A program made the position numbers and the translations under genes. 64,000 nucleotides of DNA from Hyphomicrobiales bacterium. Lineage in GTDB: Bacteria; Pseudomonadota; Alphaproteobacteria; Rhizobiales; Rhizobiaceae. The DNA is taken from NCBI GenBank assembly GCA_900471605.1, contig UCEY01000021.1:199-64198 (forward strand). The letters run 5' to 3'. A model generated the notes under the pieces. It worked only from the letters and a program-made list of their open reading frames with translations, did not search any database and was not told where the DNA came from. Of this stretch, positions 55,634 to 63,974 are shown in pieces; the first letter of the stretch is position 1; each line of letters starts with the position of its first letter.

Positions 55634-56935
55634 ATGCGAACGTCGCGAACGCTCGGACTGGTGATGATCGCGCCCGCGGCGATCATGATCTTCCTGTTCT
55701 TCCTGATGCCGGTCATGCTGACCGCCATCTTCGCCATGACCAATATGAGCACCGCGACCGGCATTTCCGGCGGGGCCTGGCAGGTCACGCAAGGTGCCAT
55801 CAACCGGTTGAAAACCGACATGCCGGAACTTGCGACCGGCATTGCCGAACCACGTTTCGTCATCGACGAAGAGGGGCTTGCGGCCCTCGAAGGCTTGAAG
55901 CTCAAGGCGGGATTCACCACCGAACTGCGCGCCAGCCACATGGGCGAGGTCTTTCCCTCGCGGCGCGAGGCGGAGCGCGTCATCAAGGCGCTGAAGGACC
56001 GGCCCTCGACCCGCGAGGTCAAGCAGATTTCCGACCTCTTCAACCGCTCGGTTCTCAACACCCGTTTCGAGACCCGCGACGACTTGATGGCGAGCCTCAA
56101 GAAGCTCGGTTTCACCCTGACGCCCGCCGAGCAGGAAACGGTTTCCAAGGCGACCTATACCGGCTGGGTGTGGACGGCGGAAAACTTCCGGATCCTCGCC
56201 AATTCGCCTGACATGGCGCAGATCTTTCTCAATACCGCCTTCTACGTCTCGGTGACGCTGCTTCTCTTCAACGTCACCTATGCTCTTTTCCTCGCCATCA
56301 CGACCCACTACATGCCCGCTTCGACCGCATCCGTCTTCCGCGCCATATGGCTGCTGCCGCGCATCACGCCGGTCGTCATCTATGTGTTGCTGTGGAAGTG
56401 GCTGACCTGGGACAGCGGCTTCATCTCGATGTTCATGGGCCAGTTCGGTTATCCGCCGAAGAATTACCTGCTCGACAGCGCCTATAACGCCTGGTTCTTC
56501 GTGATCCTGATCAACGGTTTCATCGGCGCCTCGATGGGCATGCTCGTCTTCTCGTCAGCCATCAAGGCGATCCCGCAGACGCAGTTTCACGCAAGCGAGG
56601 TGGATGGCGCCAGCCGCTGGCAGCAGGTCCGCCACATCATCCTGCCGCAGCTTCGCTGGCCGATCCTGTTCGTGACCTGCTACCAGACGCTCTCGCTGCT
56701 CGCATCGTTCAACGAAATCCTGCTCTCGACCCGCGGCGGGCCGGGGAAGGCGACGGAGGTCTGGTCTCTCGCCGCCTTCCACACCGCGCTCAACAACTAT
56801 ACCGGCAACCTGGAATACGGACTGGGAGCGGCGATGGCGCTGGTCCTGGTGGTGGTCGGCATCGTGCTGTCGCTCATCTACCTGCGTATCTTCCGTTACG
56901 ATACGCTGATCTCCAAGCCGTTGATCGAGGATTGA
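55634..56935 (+). CDS. ABC transporter permease (MalF/UgpA type) with large periplasmic insert
   Basis: A 433-residue permease. After the first helix (LGLVMIAPAAIMIFLFFLMP) come about 140 mostly hydrophilic residues (about 40-180, with LKTDMPELATGIAEPRFVID and several charged helices) before the remaining helices. The EAA loop is EVDGASRWQQVRHIILPQLR. The insert is longer than in UgpA and recalls the periplasmic P2 loop of MalF. It overlaps the operon layout of the second permease (TGACC ATG). Confidence 0.9.
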   Translation: MRTSRTLGLVMIAPAAIMIFLFFLMPVMLTAIFAMTNMSTATGISGGAWQVTQGAINRLKTDMPELATGIAEPRFVIDEEGLAALEGLKLKAGFTTELRASHMGEVFPSRREAERVIKALKDRPSTREVKQISDLFNRSVLNTRFETRDDLMASLKKLGFTLTPAEQETVSKATYTGWVWTAENFRILANSPDMAQIFLNTAFYVSVTLLLFNVTYALFLAITTHYMPASTASVFRAIWLLPRITPVVIYVLLWKWLTWDSGFISMFMGQFGYPPKNYLLDSAYNAWFFVILINGFIGASMGMLVFSSAIKAIPQTQFHASEVDGASRWQQVRHIILPQLRWPILFVTCYQTLSLLASFNEILLSTRGGPGKATEVWSLAAFHTALNNYTGNLEYGLGAAMALVLVVVGIVLSLIYLRIFRYDTLISKPLIED

Positions 56936-56937
56936 CC

Positions 56938-57780
56938 ATGGCCGAAAAACCGCAAACTTCGGCGAATTTCTCAAGCGTCCCGGTGATCCTGCTGCTCAGC
57001 CTTTTCAGCCTGCCGCTGCTGGTGATGTATGCCTATCTCTTCATCGACACGATCAGCGATACGGAAGTCGGCTCGCTGATCCCGAGCGAGTTCACGCTGC
57101 GCCATTGGAGTTTCCTCTGGGAGACCAAGACCGGCAAGCCGAACATCTGGCTCGTCACGCTCAACACGTTCATCTTCGCGAGCTGCATCACCGGCGTCAT
57201 CCTGACGGTGGCGTCGATGGCGGGTTACGTGCTGTCTCGCCTCAACGTGCCGGCGCGGGGATTTTTTCTCGCCGGCGTCATGGTGCTGCACGCCTTTCCG
57301 TCGGTGACGCTGATCATCGCGATCTTCATCGTGCTGCAGTGGATCGGCCTCTACAATTCGCTGATCGGGGTGATCCTGGTGAAGGCGGCGATCGACCTGC
57401 CGCTCGGCATCTGGCTGATGAAGGGTTTTTACGACACCGTGCCCTGGGAGATCGAAATGGCCGGCACTGTCGACGGTGCCTCGCGCTTCACGGTCTGGCG
57501 CCGGCTCGTGCTGCCGCAGATCAAGCCGGCGATGATGGCGCTCGGGCTCTTTTCCTTCCTCACCGGCTGGAGCGAATTCATCCTGCCGCAGGTGCTGGCA
57601 CCCGGCGCGAAAGTGCAGGTTCTGTCGGTCTATCTGGCGAGCCTGATCATCGACGACAACAATTTCGACTTCGGCACCTTCAAGGCCGTCGGTGTCTTTT
57701 ATGTCGTGCCGGTGCTGATCCTCTACGTCTTCTTTCAAAAACATCTCATGAACATCTATGGCGGAGGCACCAAGGGCTGA
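56938..57780 (+). CDS. ABC transporter permease (MalG/UgpE type)
   Basis: A 280-residue permease with six helices: VPVILLLSLFSLPLLVMYAY, a core SMAGYVLSRLNVPARGFFLA and the EAA loop GTVDGASRFTVWRRLVLPQI. Start at ATG 56938, 2 bp after the preceding stop. Its stop overlaps the ATPase start (TGATG). Confidence 0.92.
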   Translation: MAEKPQTSANFSSVPVILLLSLFSLPLLVMYAYLFIDTISDTEVGSLIPSEFTLRHWSFLWETKTGKPNIWLVTLNTFIFASCITGVILTVASMAGYVLSRLNVPARGFFLAGVMVLHAFPSVTLIIAIFIVLQWIGLYNSLIGVILVKAAIDLPLGIWLMKGFYDTVPWEIEMAGTVDGASRFTVWRRLVLPQIKPAMMALGLFSFLTGWSEFILPQVLAPGAKVQVLSVYLASLIIDDNNFDFGTFKAVGVFYVVPVLILYVFFQKHLMNIYGGGTKG

Positions 57781-58835
57781 TGCGTATCCTGCTCGACAAG
57801 TTTTCGAAGAGTTTCGGCTCGACCAAGGTCATCGAGGACATGGAGCTCGAAGTGGGCTCCGGCGAAATGCTGGCGCTGCTCGGGCCGTCCGGCTGCGGCA
57901 AGTCGACGACGCTGTTTGCCGTCTGCGGCATCCATCGCCCGACCTCGGGTCGCATCCTGTTCGGGGACAGGGATGTCACGAACCTGCCCAGCCAGGAGCG
58001 CAATGTCGGGGTCGTCTTCCAGTCCTATGCGCTTTACCCGCATATGACGGTCGAGGAGAATATCGGCTTCCCGCTGATGGTGAAGCGGGTCGCTGCCGCC
58101 GATATCAAGAAGCAGGTCGCGGATATCGCGGCTCTCGTCCATATCGCCGATCTCCTCGGCCGTCGTCCGGCGCAGCTTTCCGGGGGCCAGCAGCAGCGTG
58201 TCGCGCTGGCTCGAGCCTTGATCCGCCGACCCGACGTGCTCCTCCTCGATGAGCCGCTTGCCAATCTCGATGCAAAACTGCGCCTCGAAATGCGTTCGGA
58301 GATCCGCCGGCTGCAGAAGGAGACGGGCATCACCGCCATCCTCGTCACCCACGACCAGGTCGAGGCGATGTCGATGTGCGACCGCATCGCCATCATGAAG
58401 TCGGGCGAGATCGTTCAGATCGCCACGCCGTCGCAGATGTATAACGATCCGCGCACCTCTTTCGTCGCGAGCTTTCTCGGCAATCCGCCGATCTCCTTCC
58501 TCAAGGGCAGGGCGGAGCAGGGGGCTTTCGTGCTCGGCGAAAATGGCCTGCGCCTGCCGCTCTCCGCACTGTCGGGCATTCCCGACGGTACCTCTGTCAG
58601 CCTTGGCGTTCGGCCTGAGCATTTCGGGACGACGGGCGGTATACCCATCGACGGCAAGGTCGTATTTGCGGAAACCCAAGGCCGCGAGAACCTCTACGAT
58701 GTCGTTCTGCCGGATGGCTCGGTGCTGCGCTCGATCCAGCCCGTGCGCGACGACGTGAAGATGGGCGACAGCGTCCGCTGGAACCTCGACAGCGCCTCGG
58801 CCTTCGTTTTTGCAGAAGACGGCCGGAGATTGTAA
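57780..58835 (+). CDS. ABC transporter ATP-binding protein (MalK/UgpC type)
   Basis: A 351-residue ATPase: Walker A GPSGCGKST (35-43), signature LSGGQQQRVALARALIRRPD, Walker B VLLLDEPLANLD, switch His in ILVTHDQVEAMSMCDRIAIM and a C-terminal TOBE/OB region (VSLGVRPEHFGTTGGIPIDG). Overlaps the preceding stop by one base. The C-terminal domain of MalK/UgpC proteins can carry regulatory contacts. Confidence 0.94.
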   Translation: MRILLDKFSKSFGSTKVIEDMELEVGSGEMLALLGPSGCGKSTTLFAVCGIHRPTSGRILFGDRDVTNLPSQERNVGVVFQSYALYPHMTVEENIGFPLMVKRVAAADIKKQVADIAALVHIADLLGRRPAQLSGGQQQRVALARALIRRPDVLLLDEPLANLDAKLRLEMRSEIRRLQKETGITAILVTHDQVEAMSMCDRIAIMKSGEIVQIATPSQMYNDPRTSFVASFLGNPPISFLKGRAEQGAFVLGENGLRLPLSALSGIPDGTSVSLGVRPEHFGTTGGIPIDGKVVFAETQGRENLYDVVLPDGSVLRSIQPVRDDVKMGDSVRWNLDSASAFVFAEDGRRL

Positions 58836-58846
58836 TGGAGGCTCCG

Positions 58847-60586
58847 ATGCGCGACTTTTCCGCCTTCTTCGGCAAATTCGGCTGGCCGGAAAGCAAGGGC
58901 CGGCTGCCCTTCTGCATCGGTCATCGCGGTGCGAGCGGCCATGAGCGTGAAAATACGCTCACCGCCTTTCGCCGCGCCGCGGAACTTGGCGCCGAGATGT
59001 GGGAACTCGACACCCAGATGACGTCGGACGGCGTGGTCGTCGTCTCCCACGACGATCATCTGCAGCGGGTCTTCCAGCAGGATGTCCATATCTCTCAGAT
59101 GACCTTTGCCGAGTTGCGCGAGGCGGTACCGGATGTGCCGAGCTTCGCGGAAGTCGCGGCACTCGGCCGCGAGACGGGCTGCGGACTTTACGTCGAGCTG
59201 AAGCGGCCGGGCACCGGCCCGCTCTGCTGGCAGCACCTGAAGGACATGAACCAGCGCTTTGCCTGCCTCGGTTCCTTCGATATCGCCCAGGTGCGCGAGC
59301 TGCGCGACATGGGCTGCGACTATCCGCTCTCGGTGCTCATCCGCGTCGGTCACGATCCGCATGCGGCAGGCGAGGCGGCGGGCGCCGACGTCCTGCATCT
59401 CTGCTGGGAAAAGGCGAGCGACACCCCGCAGGAATTCGTGACCGAGGAACTGATCGACAGGGCTTTCGCGGACGGCAAGGAGATCGTGCTCTGGCACGAG
59501 GAGCGACCGGACGTGCTGAAGGATATCATGGCCCTGCCCGTGCTCGGCATCTGCACCGACCTGCCCGACCTGATGCGCCCCAGGGAGATGAGCGGCGTTT
59601 CCCGCGAGCCGCGCCGTGTCACGTCCTTCGATGTGGCCCGTGCCGCCGGCGTCTCGCGTGCCGCCGTGTCGCGGGCCTTCACGCCGGATGCGAGCGTCTC
59701 GGAGAAAACCAGACAGAAAGTCTACCAGGCGGCCAAGGAACTCGGCTACCGGGTCAATTATCTCGCCCGCAGCCTCACCAACAAGCGCTCCGATTTCGTC
59801 GGCCTGGTGGCCGCCGGCCTCGACAACCCGTTCCGCACCCAGCAGCTCGAAAATCTGGCCCGAGCGCTGATCGCCCGCAATTATCGACCGATCCTGCTGC
59901 CGACATCCAAGGAGGCCGATAGCGCCACCGTGATCGGCCAGCTGCTGCATTATGCCGTTTCCGGGGTCATCATCACCTCGGATGCGCCGCCCTCGCATAT
60001 TTTCGAGGAATGCGCGGTCGAAGGCGTACCGATCGTGCTGGTCAACAAGGGGGAAGATTTCCCCTTCGTCGACCGGGTCGTCTCCGATGACCGGATGTCG
60101 GGTTACACCGCCGTCGACCATCTCGTCGAAGCCGGCGCCAAAAGGCTCGCCGTCATCGCCGGCACGACGGTTTCCTATTCGTCGCGCCGCCGTGCGGAGG
60201 CTTTTCAAAGCCGCTGCCAGATGCTCGGGATCGATGCGCCGCTGATTCCGGTCGCCATCAACGATTACGCCCACGGCCACGAGGCCGCGCAGGCGCTCAT
60301 CGATAGGGGCGTCGACGGGGTGTTTTGCGTGAACGACTACATGGCATGTGGCGTTCTCGACGGGCTCGCCAAGGCCGGCCGGACCTATGGTTCGGTGAAG
60401 GTGATCGGCCACGACGACATCCCTCAGGCAAGCTGGTCGGCCTATGACCTCACCACTTTCGTACAACCCTGTGACGTGCAGGCGGAACAGGTGATCGATC
60501 TCCTGACCAGCCGCATGTCAGAACCGGACGCCGTCGCGCGTGTGGAATTCACGCCGGTGACGCTGATCAAAAGAAGAAGTGCATAG
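58847..60586 (+). CDS. Fusion: glycerophosphodiester phosphodiesterase domain + LacI-type repressor
   Basis: A 579-residue protein in one uninterrupted frame. Residues about 20-245 are a full GDPD domain: HRGASGHERENT (26-37), WELD (52-55), SHDD (67-70), VELK (116-119) and a C-terminal CTDLPDLM, i.e. all catalytic and metal positions of the family. After a linker of about 12 residues, 257-579 form a complete LacI-type regulator: RRVTSFDVARAAGVSRAAVS helix-turn-helix, hinge NYLARSLTNKRSDFVGLVAA, then the sugar-binding-like effector domain (GIDAPLIPVAINDYAHGHEA, GVFCVNDYMACGVLDGLAKA). Start ATG 58847 has GGAGG five bases upstream; ATG 58835 is an alternative. An internal ATG at 59588 with AGGGAG could make the repressor alone. 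Confidence 0.9.
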   Translation: MRDFSAFFGKFGWPESKGRLPFCIGHRGASGHERENTLTAFRRAAELGAEMWELDTQMTSDGVVVVSHDDHLQRVFQQDVHISQMTFAELREAVPDVPSFAEVAALGRETGCGLYVELKRPGTGPLCWQHLKDMNQRFACLGSFDIAQVRELRDMGCDYPLSVLIRVGHDPHAAGEAAGADVLHLCWEKASDTPQEFVTEELIDRAFADGKEIVLWHEERPDVLKDIMALPVLGICTDLPDLMRPREMSGVSREPRRVTSFDVARAAGVSRAAVSRAFTPDASVSEKTRQKVYQAAKELGYRVNYLARSLTNKRSDFVGLVAAGLDNPFRTQQLENLARALIARNYRPILLPTSKEADSATVIGQLLHYAVSGVIITSDAPPSHIFEECAVEGVPIVLVNKGEDFPFVDRVVSDDRMSGYTAVDHLVEAGAKRLAVIAGTTVSYSSRRRAEAFQSRCQMLGIDAPLIPVAINDYAHGHEAAQALIDRGVDGVFCVNDYMACGVLDGLAKAGRTYGSVKVIGHDDIPQASWSAYDLTTFVQPCDVQAEQVIDLLTSRMSEPDAVARVEFTPVTLIKRRSA

Positions 60587-61411
60587 ATGGCATCTGCATT
60601 CGATCTCTCCTCCTTGACCTCCCGCGCCACAGCCGCGATCACGGTCGCCCGCCGGGTCGGCATGCAAGCCGCCGCGTTCCGCGCAGAGGCTCTTCCCGAA
60701 ACGCTCGGCGTCGAGAACAAGGGCCTGCAGGATTTCGTGACCGTCGCCGACAAGCGGGCCGAAGAAGCGATCCGCGCCGCATTGCTCGGAGAATTCCCTA
60801 ATGATGCCTTCATGGGCGAGGAGGGTGGTGGCCACTCGGGCGAGCGCGGCACCTGGGTGGTCGACCCGATCGACGGCACGACCAATTTCATCCGCGGTTT
60901 CCGCCACTGGGGCGTTTCGATCGCCTTCGTCTCCGGCGGCGAGATCCTGGTCGGCGTGATCTACGATGCGGCGCAGGACCGGGTTTTTCATGCCATCCGG
61001 GGCGAGGGGGCCTTCAAGGAAGGCAAGCCGATCGCGGCGGCAAGGACCAGCGATCCCAACCACGCGATCGCCATTCTCGGCCATTCCCGCCGCACCGATT
61101 TCGAGGATTACCTCGCCATCTCGCGAAAACTCTACGAGCGTGGCATCGACTACCGCCGCATGGGTGCGGCTGCGATCGGCCTCATTCGTGTCGCCGAGGG
61201 CGTGTCCGATCTCTATTACGAACGGCACCTCTCCTCCTGGGACATGCTCGCCGGAGTGCTGATCGCCTCGGAGGCCGGTGCGACGGTCGCCGTGCCGGGG
61301 CTGGAGGAACTGCTGTCGCGGGGCGGTCCGGTGGTCGCCTGTTCGCCCGGCCTGACGGGCGAATTCGCGTTCCTGATGGAGATGGAAGGCCTGCACGCTT
61401 TGGCGGGATGA
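60587..61411 (+). CDS. Inositol monophosphatase family protein
   Basis: A 274-residue magnesium phosphatase: metal motif GEEGGGHSGERGTWVVDPID, then DPIDGTTNFIRGFRHWGVSI (family signature), and the C-terminal SSWDMLAGVLIASEAGATVA with its second metal Asp. Starts at the base after the fusion gene's stop, so it is translationally linked. Family members act on inositol phosphates, histidinol phosphate or other sugar phosphates. Following a glycerophosphodiesterase it would fit removing phosphate from the alcohol-phosphate product. Confidence 0.92.
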   Translation: MASAFDLSSLTSRATAAITVARRVGMQAAAFRAEALPETLGVENKGLQDFVTVADKRAEEAIRAALLGEFPNDAFMGEEGGGHSGERGTWVVDPIDGTTNFIRGFRHWGVSIAFVSGGEILVGVIYDAAQDRVFHAIRGEGAFKEGKPIAAARTSDPNHAIAILGHSRRTDFEDYLAISRKLYERGIDYRRMGAAAIGLIRVAEGVSDLYYERHLSSWDMLAGVLIASEAGATVAVPGLEELLSRGGPVVACSPGLTGEFAFLMEMEGLHALAG

Positions 61412-61509
61412 TGGGAACGGGGGGCTTGGGTCTGGCCGCGCGCGGTGACCCTCTTTCCCGAGGAGGCTGGACAGAAAGAGCCTATCCGGCATCCTGTCAC
61501 CTCTGCTAA

Positions 61510-62553
61510 ATGACATCCATGCCATTCGAAGACAAAAAGAAAAGCCGTGTGACGCTTATCGACGTAGCGCGGCGTGCCAACGTCTCCCGCGCCACGGCCT
61601 CGCTCGTCATCCGCAAGAGCCCGCTGGTCGGCGCTGAAACGCGGGCGCGGGTCGAAGAGGCGATGCGCGAGCTCGGTTATGTCTACAATATGGGTGCCGC
61701 GCGGCTGAGGGCCGAACGCAGCCACACCGTCGGCGTCATCGTGCCCAATCTGACGAACCCTTTCTTCGCCGAACTGCTTTCCGGTATCGAGGCGGTGATC
61801 GATGCGGCGGGCATGGTGGTGATTCTCGCCAATAGCGGCGATCTCGTCGAACGGCAGAACATGGTGGTGCGGCGCATGCGCGAGCACGGCGTCGATGGCG
61901 TCATCGTCTGCCCGGCGGCCGGCACCGAACCGGCGTTCCTCCATCAACTCGCCGAATGGGACCTGCCGCTGGTGCAGGTGCTTCGCCAGATCTCCGGCGA
62001 AGTGGACTATGCCGGTGCCGATTACGCGGACGGCATGCGCCAGGCCGTCGATTACCTGGCCTCGCTCGGCCACCGAACGATTGCTTTTGCCGTCCATGGC
62101 CCAATCCATTCCGCCTACCACGAGCGTGTCGAGGGCTTTCGCGAGGCCACGCAGTCACACGGCATCGACTCCGGCAGGATCGTTCGCGTGCCGAACCAGA
62201 TCGGCGAGATCGCTGCTGCGGCACATCTGCTGTTCGACGAAGCCGAACGGCCGACGGCGGTGATCTGCTTCAACGACGTCATCGCGCTCGGCCTTTCCGC
62301 CGGCCTCTACGACCGGGGCCTGAAAGTTGGCGAGAATTTTTCGCTGATCGGCTTCGACGACGTGACAGACGCGGAAGCGATGCGGCCGAGGCTGACCTCC
62401 GTTTCCACCGCGCCGGTGACGATCGGCGAAAATGCCGCCCGGCTTCTCCTCGGCCGGCTGGCCGATCCCACGGGACCCCCGCGCAGGGTTGTGAATGAAA
62501 CGATATTGCATGTTCGCCAGTCCTGCGGGGTGGTCCCCGGTTCCGAGCCATAA
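61510..62553 (+). CDS. LacI family transcriptional regulator
   Basis: A 347-residue repressor: helix-turn-helix VTLIDVARRANVSRATASLV, hinge NMGAARLRAERSHTVGVIVP and effector domain with LTNPFFAELLSGIEAVIDAA, PTAVICFNDVIALGLSAGLY, FSLIGFDDVTDAEAMRPRLT. ATG 61510 or 61519. A perfect 16-bp dyad with the CG centre typical of LacI operators lies just downstream at 62592, so it probably controls the units that follow (now decayed) as well as itself. Confidence 0.92.
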   Translation: MTSMPFEDKKKSRVTLIDVARRANVSRATASLVIRKSPLVGAETRARVEEAMRELGYVYNMGAARLRAERSHTVGVIVPNLTNPFFAELLSGIEAVIDAAGMVVILANSGDLVERQNMVVRRMREHGVDGVIVCPAAGTEPAFLHQLAEWDLPLVQVLRQISGEVDYAGADYADGMRQAVDYLASLGHRTIAFAVHGPIHSAYHERVEGFREATQSHGIDSGRIVRVPNQIGEIAAAAHLLFDEAERPTAVICFNDVIALGLSAGLYDRGLKVGENFSLIGFDDVTDAEAMRPRLTSVSTAPVTIGENAARLLLGRLADPTGPPRRVVNETILHVRQSCGVVPGSEP

Positions 62554-62591
62554 CAACCCGTTAATTCTGGTTGACGACCGGAAGAAAAGCT

Positions 62592-62607
62592 TTTAGATCG
62601 ATCTAAA
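62592..62607. promoter_or_regulatory. Candidate LacI-family operator
   Basis: Perfect palindrome TTTAGATC-GATCTAAA with a central CG step, as in LacI-family operators. It lies 39 bp after the LacI-type gene and about 46 bp before the decayed ABC ATPase reading frame. Confidence 0.65.
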
Positions 62608-62652
62608 TTGAAGAACGCAGAGGGGCATCTCTTCGAAAGGGAGTTCCCCGCA

Positions 62653-62989
62653 ATGACTGAGGTGAACGCAAACGCATCGGCCGCGGCCAGCAGCAGCGTG
62701 TCGCGATCGCAAGGACGCTGTGCATGAATCCGAAGATCATGCTGTTCGGCGAGCCGCCTCGGCGCTCGATCCGGAAATGGTCAAGGAAGTACTCGACACC
62801 ATGATCGATCTCGCTAAAGAGGGTATGGCGATGCTTTGCGTCACCCATGAAATGGGATTTGCCCGCCAGGTCGCCGGCCGGGTGATCTTCATGGACCGTG
62901 GTGAGATCCTCGAAACGGCGGCGCCGGGAGAGTTTTTCGGCAATCCCAGGAACGAGCGCCTGAAGATCTTCCTCGGACAGATTTCTTAA
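62653..62989 (+). pseudogene. Remnant of a polar amino-acid ABC transporter ATP-binding protein
   Basis: The start region (ATG 62653, GAAAGGGAG upstream) encodes MTEVNANASA and then runs out of frame at the junction near 62678. Beyond it the reading changes to GQQQRVAIARTLCMNPKIML (GlnQ/AapP signature region), shifts again at GAGCCG|CCTCGG near 62754 (one base lost in what should be EPTSALDP) and continues SALDPEMVKEVLDTMIDLAK to the end IFLGQIS. Walker A and about half the protein are missing. So there is a large internal deletion plus a frameshift; the gene cannot make a working ATPase. Confidence 0.88.
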
Positions 62990-63024
62990 AAGTCGCTGCG
63001 ATGCAGTTAAAACGGAGTTCGGAC

Positions 63025-63960
63025 GTGAAACCAGATATTCTGCTTGTGGAACCGTTGATGAAATTCATCGAGGACCAGCTCGATGCCGCCTATACCGTGC
63101 ATCGGCTGTATGACCCGGCTCAGAAGGAAACACTGGAAGCGGCCTTGCCGAACATCCGCGCCGTGGCGACCGGCGGCGGTAGCGGTCTCTCCAACGAATG
63201 GATCGACAAGCTGCCCTCGCTCGGCGTCATCGCCATCAACGGCGTCGGCACCGACAAGGTCGACCTGAAATTCGCCCGCTCGCGCAATATCGACGTGACC
63301 ACCACGCCCGGCGTACTGACCGACGACGTCGCCGACATGGGCATCGCGCTGATGCTCGCCGTGCTGCGCCATGTCGCCAAGGGCGACGCCTTCGTGCGCG
63401 CCGGCAAATGGGGCAAGGAAGCCTTCCCGCTCGGGCATAGCCCGAAGGGCAAGCGCCTCGGCGTTCTCGGCCTCGGCCAGATCGGCAAGGCATTTGGCCG
63501 ACGCGCCGAAGCCTTCGGCATGGACGTGCGCTTCTGGAACCGCTCGCCGGTCGAGGATACGACATGGAAGTCCTGCGCCTCGCCGGTGGCACTGGCCGAA
63601 GATAGCGACGTGCTCTGCGTCATTGTTGCGGCAAATGCGCAGACCCAGAACATCGTCAACGCCGAGGTTCTGAAGGCGCTGGGGCCGAAGGGCATCCTGA
63701 TCAATATCGCACGCGGCAGCGTCGTCGACGAGGACGCTCTGCTTGCCGCCCTGAACGACGGCACGATCGGCGCAGCGGGCCTCGACGTCTATCTCAACGA
63801 GCCCCGCATCCGCGAAGACTTCTTCACCGCGCCCAACACGGTGCTGATGCCGCATCAGGGCAGCGCGACGGTCGAGACACGCGTCGCCATGGGCGAACTG
63901 GTGCTGGCCAATATCGCCGCCCATTTTGCGAGCGAAAAGCCGCCGACTACCGTCAACTGA
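63025..63960 (+). CDS. D-isomer-specific 2-hydroxyacid dehydrogenase
   Basis: A 311-residue dehydrogenase: Rossmann motif GVLGLGQIGKAFGRRAEAFG, NIARGSVVDEDALLAALNDG with the catalytic Arg region, Glu in YLNEPRIREDF and His in LMPHQGSATVETR. GTG 63025 with GGAG nine bases upstream and VKPDILLVEPLMKF fits the family better than ATG 63001. It probably reduces glyoxylate, hydroxypyruvate or a related 2-keto acid. It is downstream of the ABC remnant and may once have shared its operon. Confidence 0.88.
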   Translation: MKPDILLVEPLMKFIEDQLDAAYTVHRLYDPAQKETLEAALPNIRAVATGGGSGLSNEWIDKLPSLGVIAINGVGTDKVDLKFARSRNIDVTTTPGVLTDDVADMGIALMLAVLRHVAKGDAFVRAGKWGKEAFPLGHSPKGKRLGVLGLGQIGKAFGRRAEAFGMDVRFWNRSPVEDTTWKSCASPVALAEDSDVLCVIVAANAQTQNIVNAEVLKALGPKGILINIARGSVVDEDALLAALNDGTIGAAGLDVYLNEPRIREDFFTAPNTVLMPHQGSATVETRVAMGELVLANIAAHFASEKPPTTVN

Positions 63961-63974
63961 GCCGGAGAAGCAGG

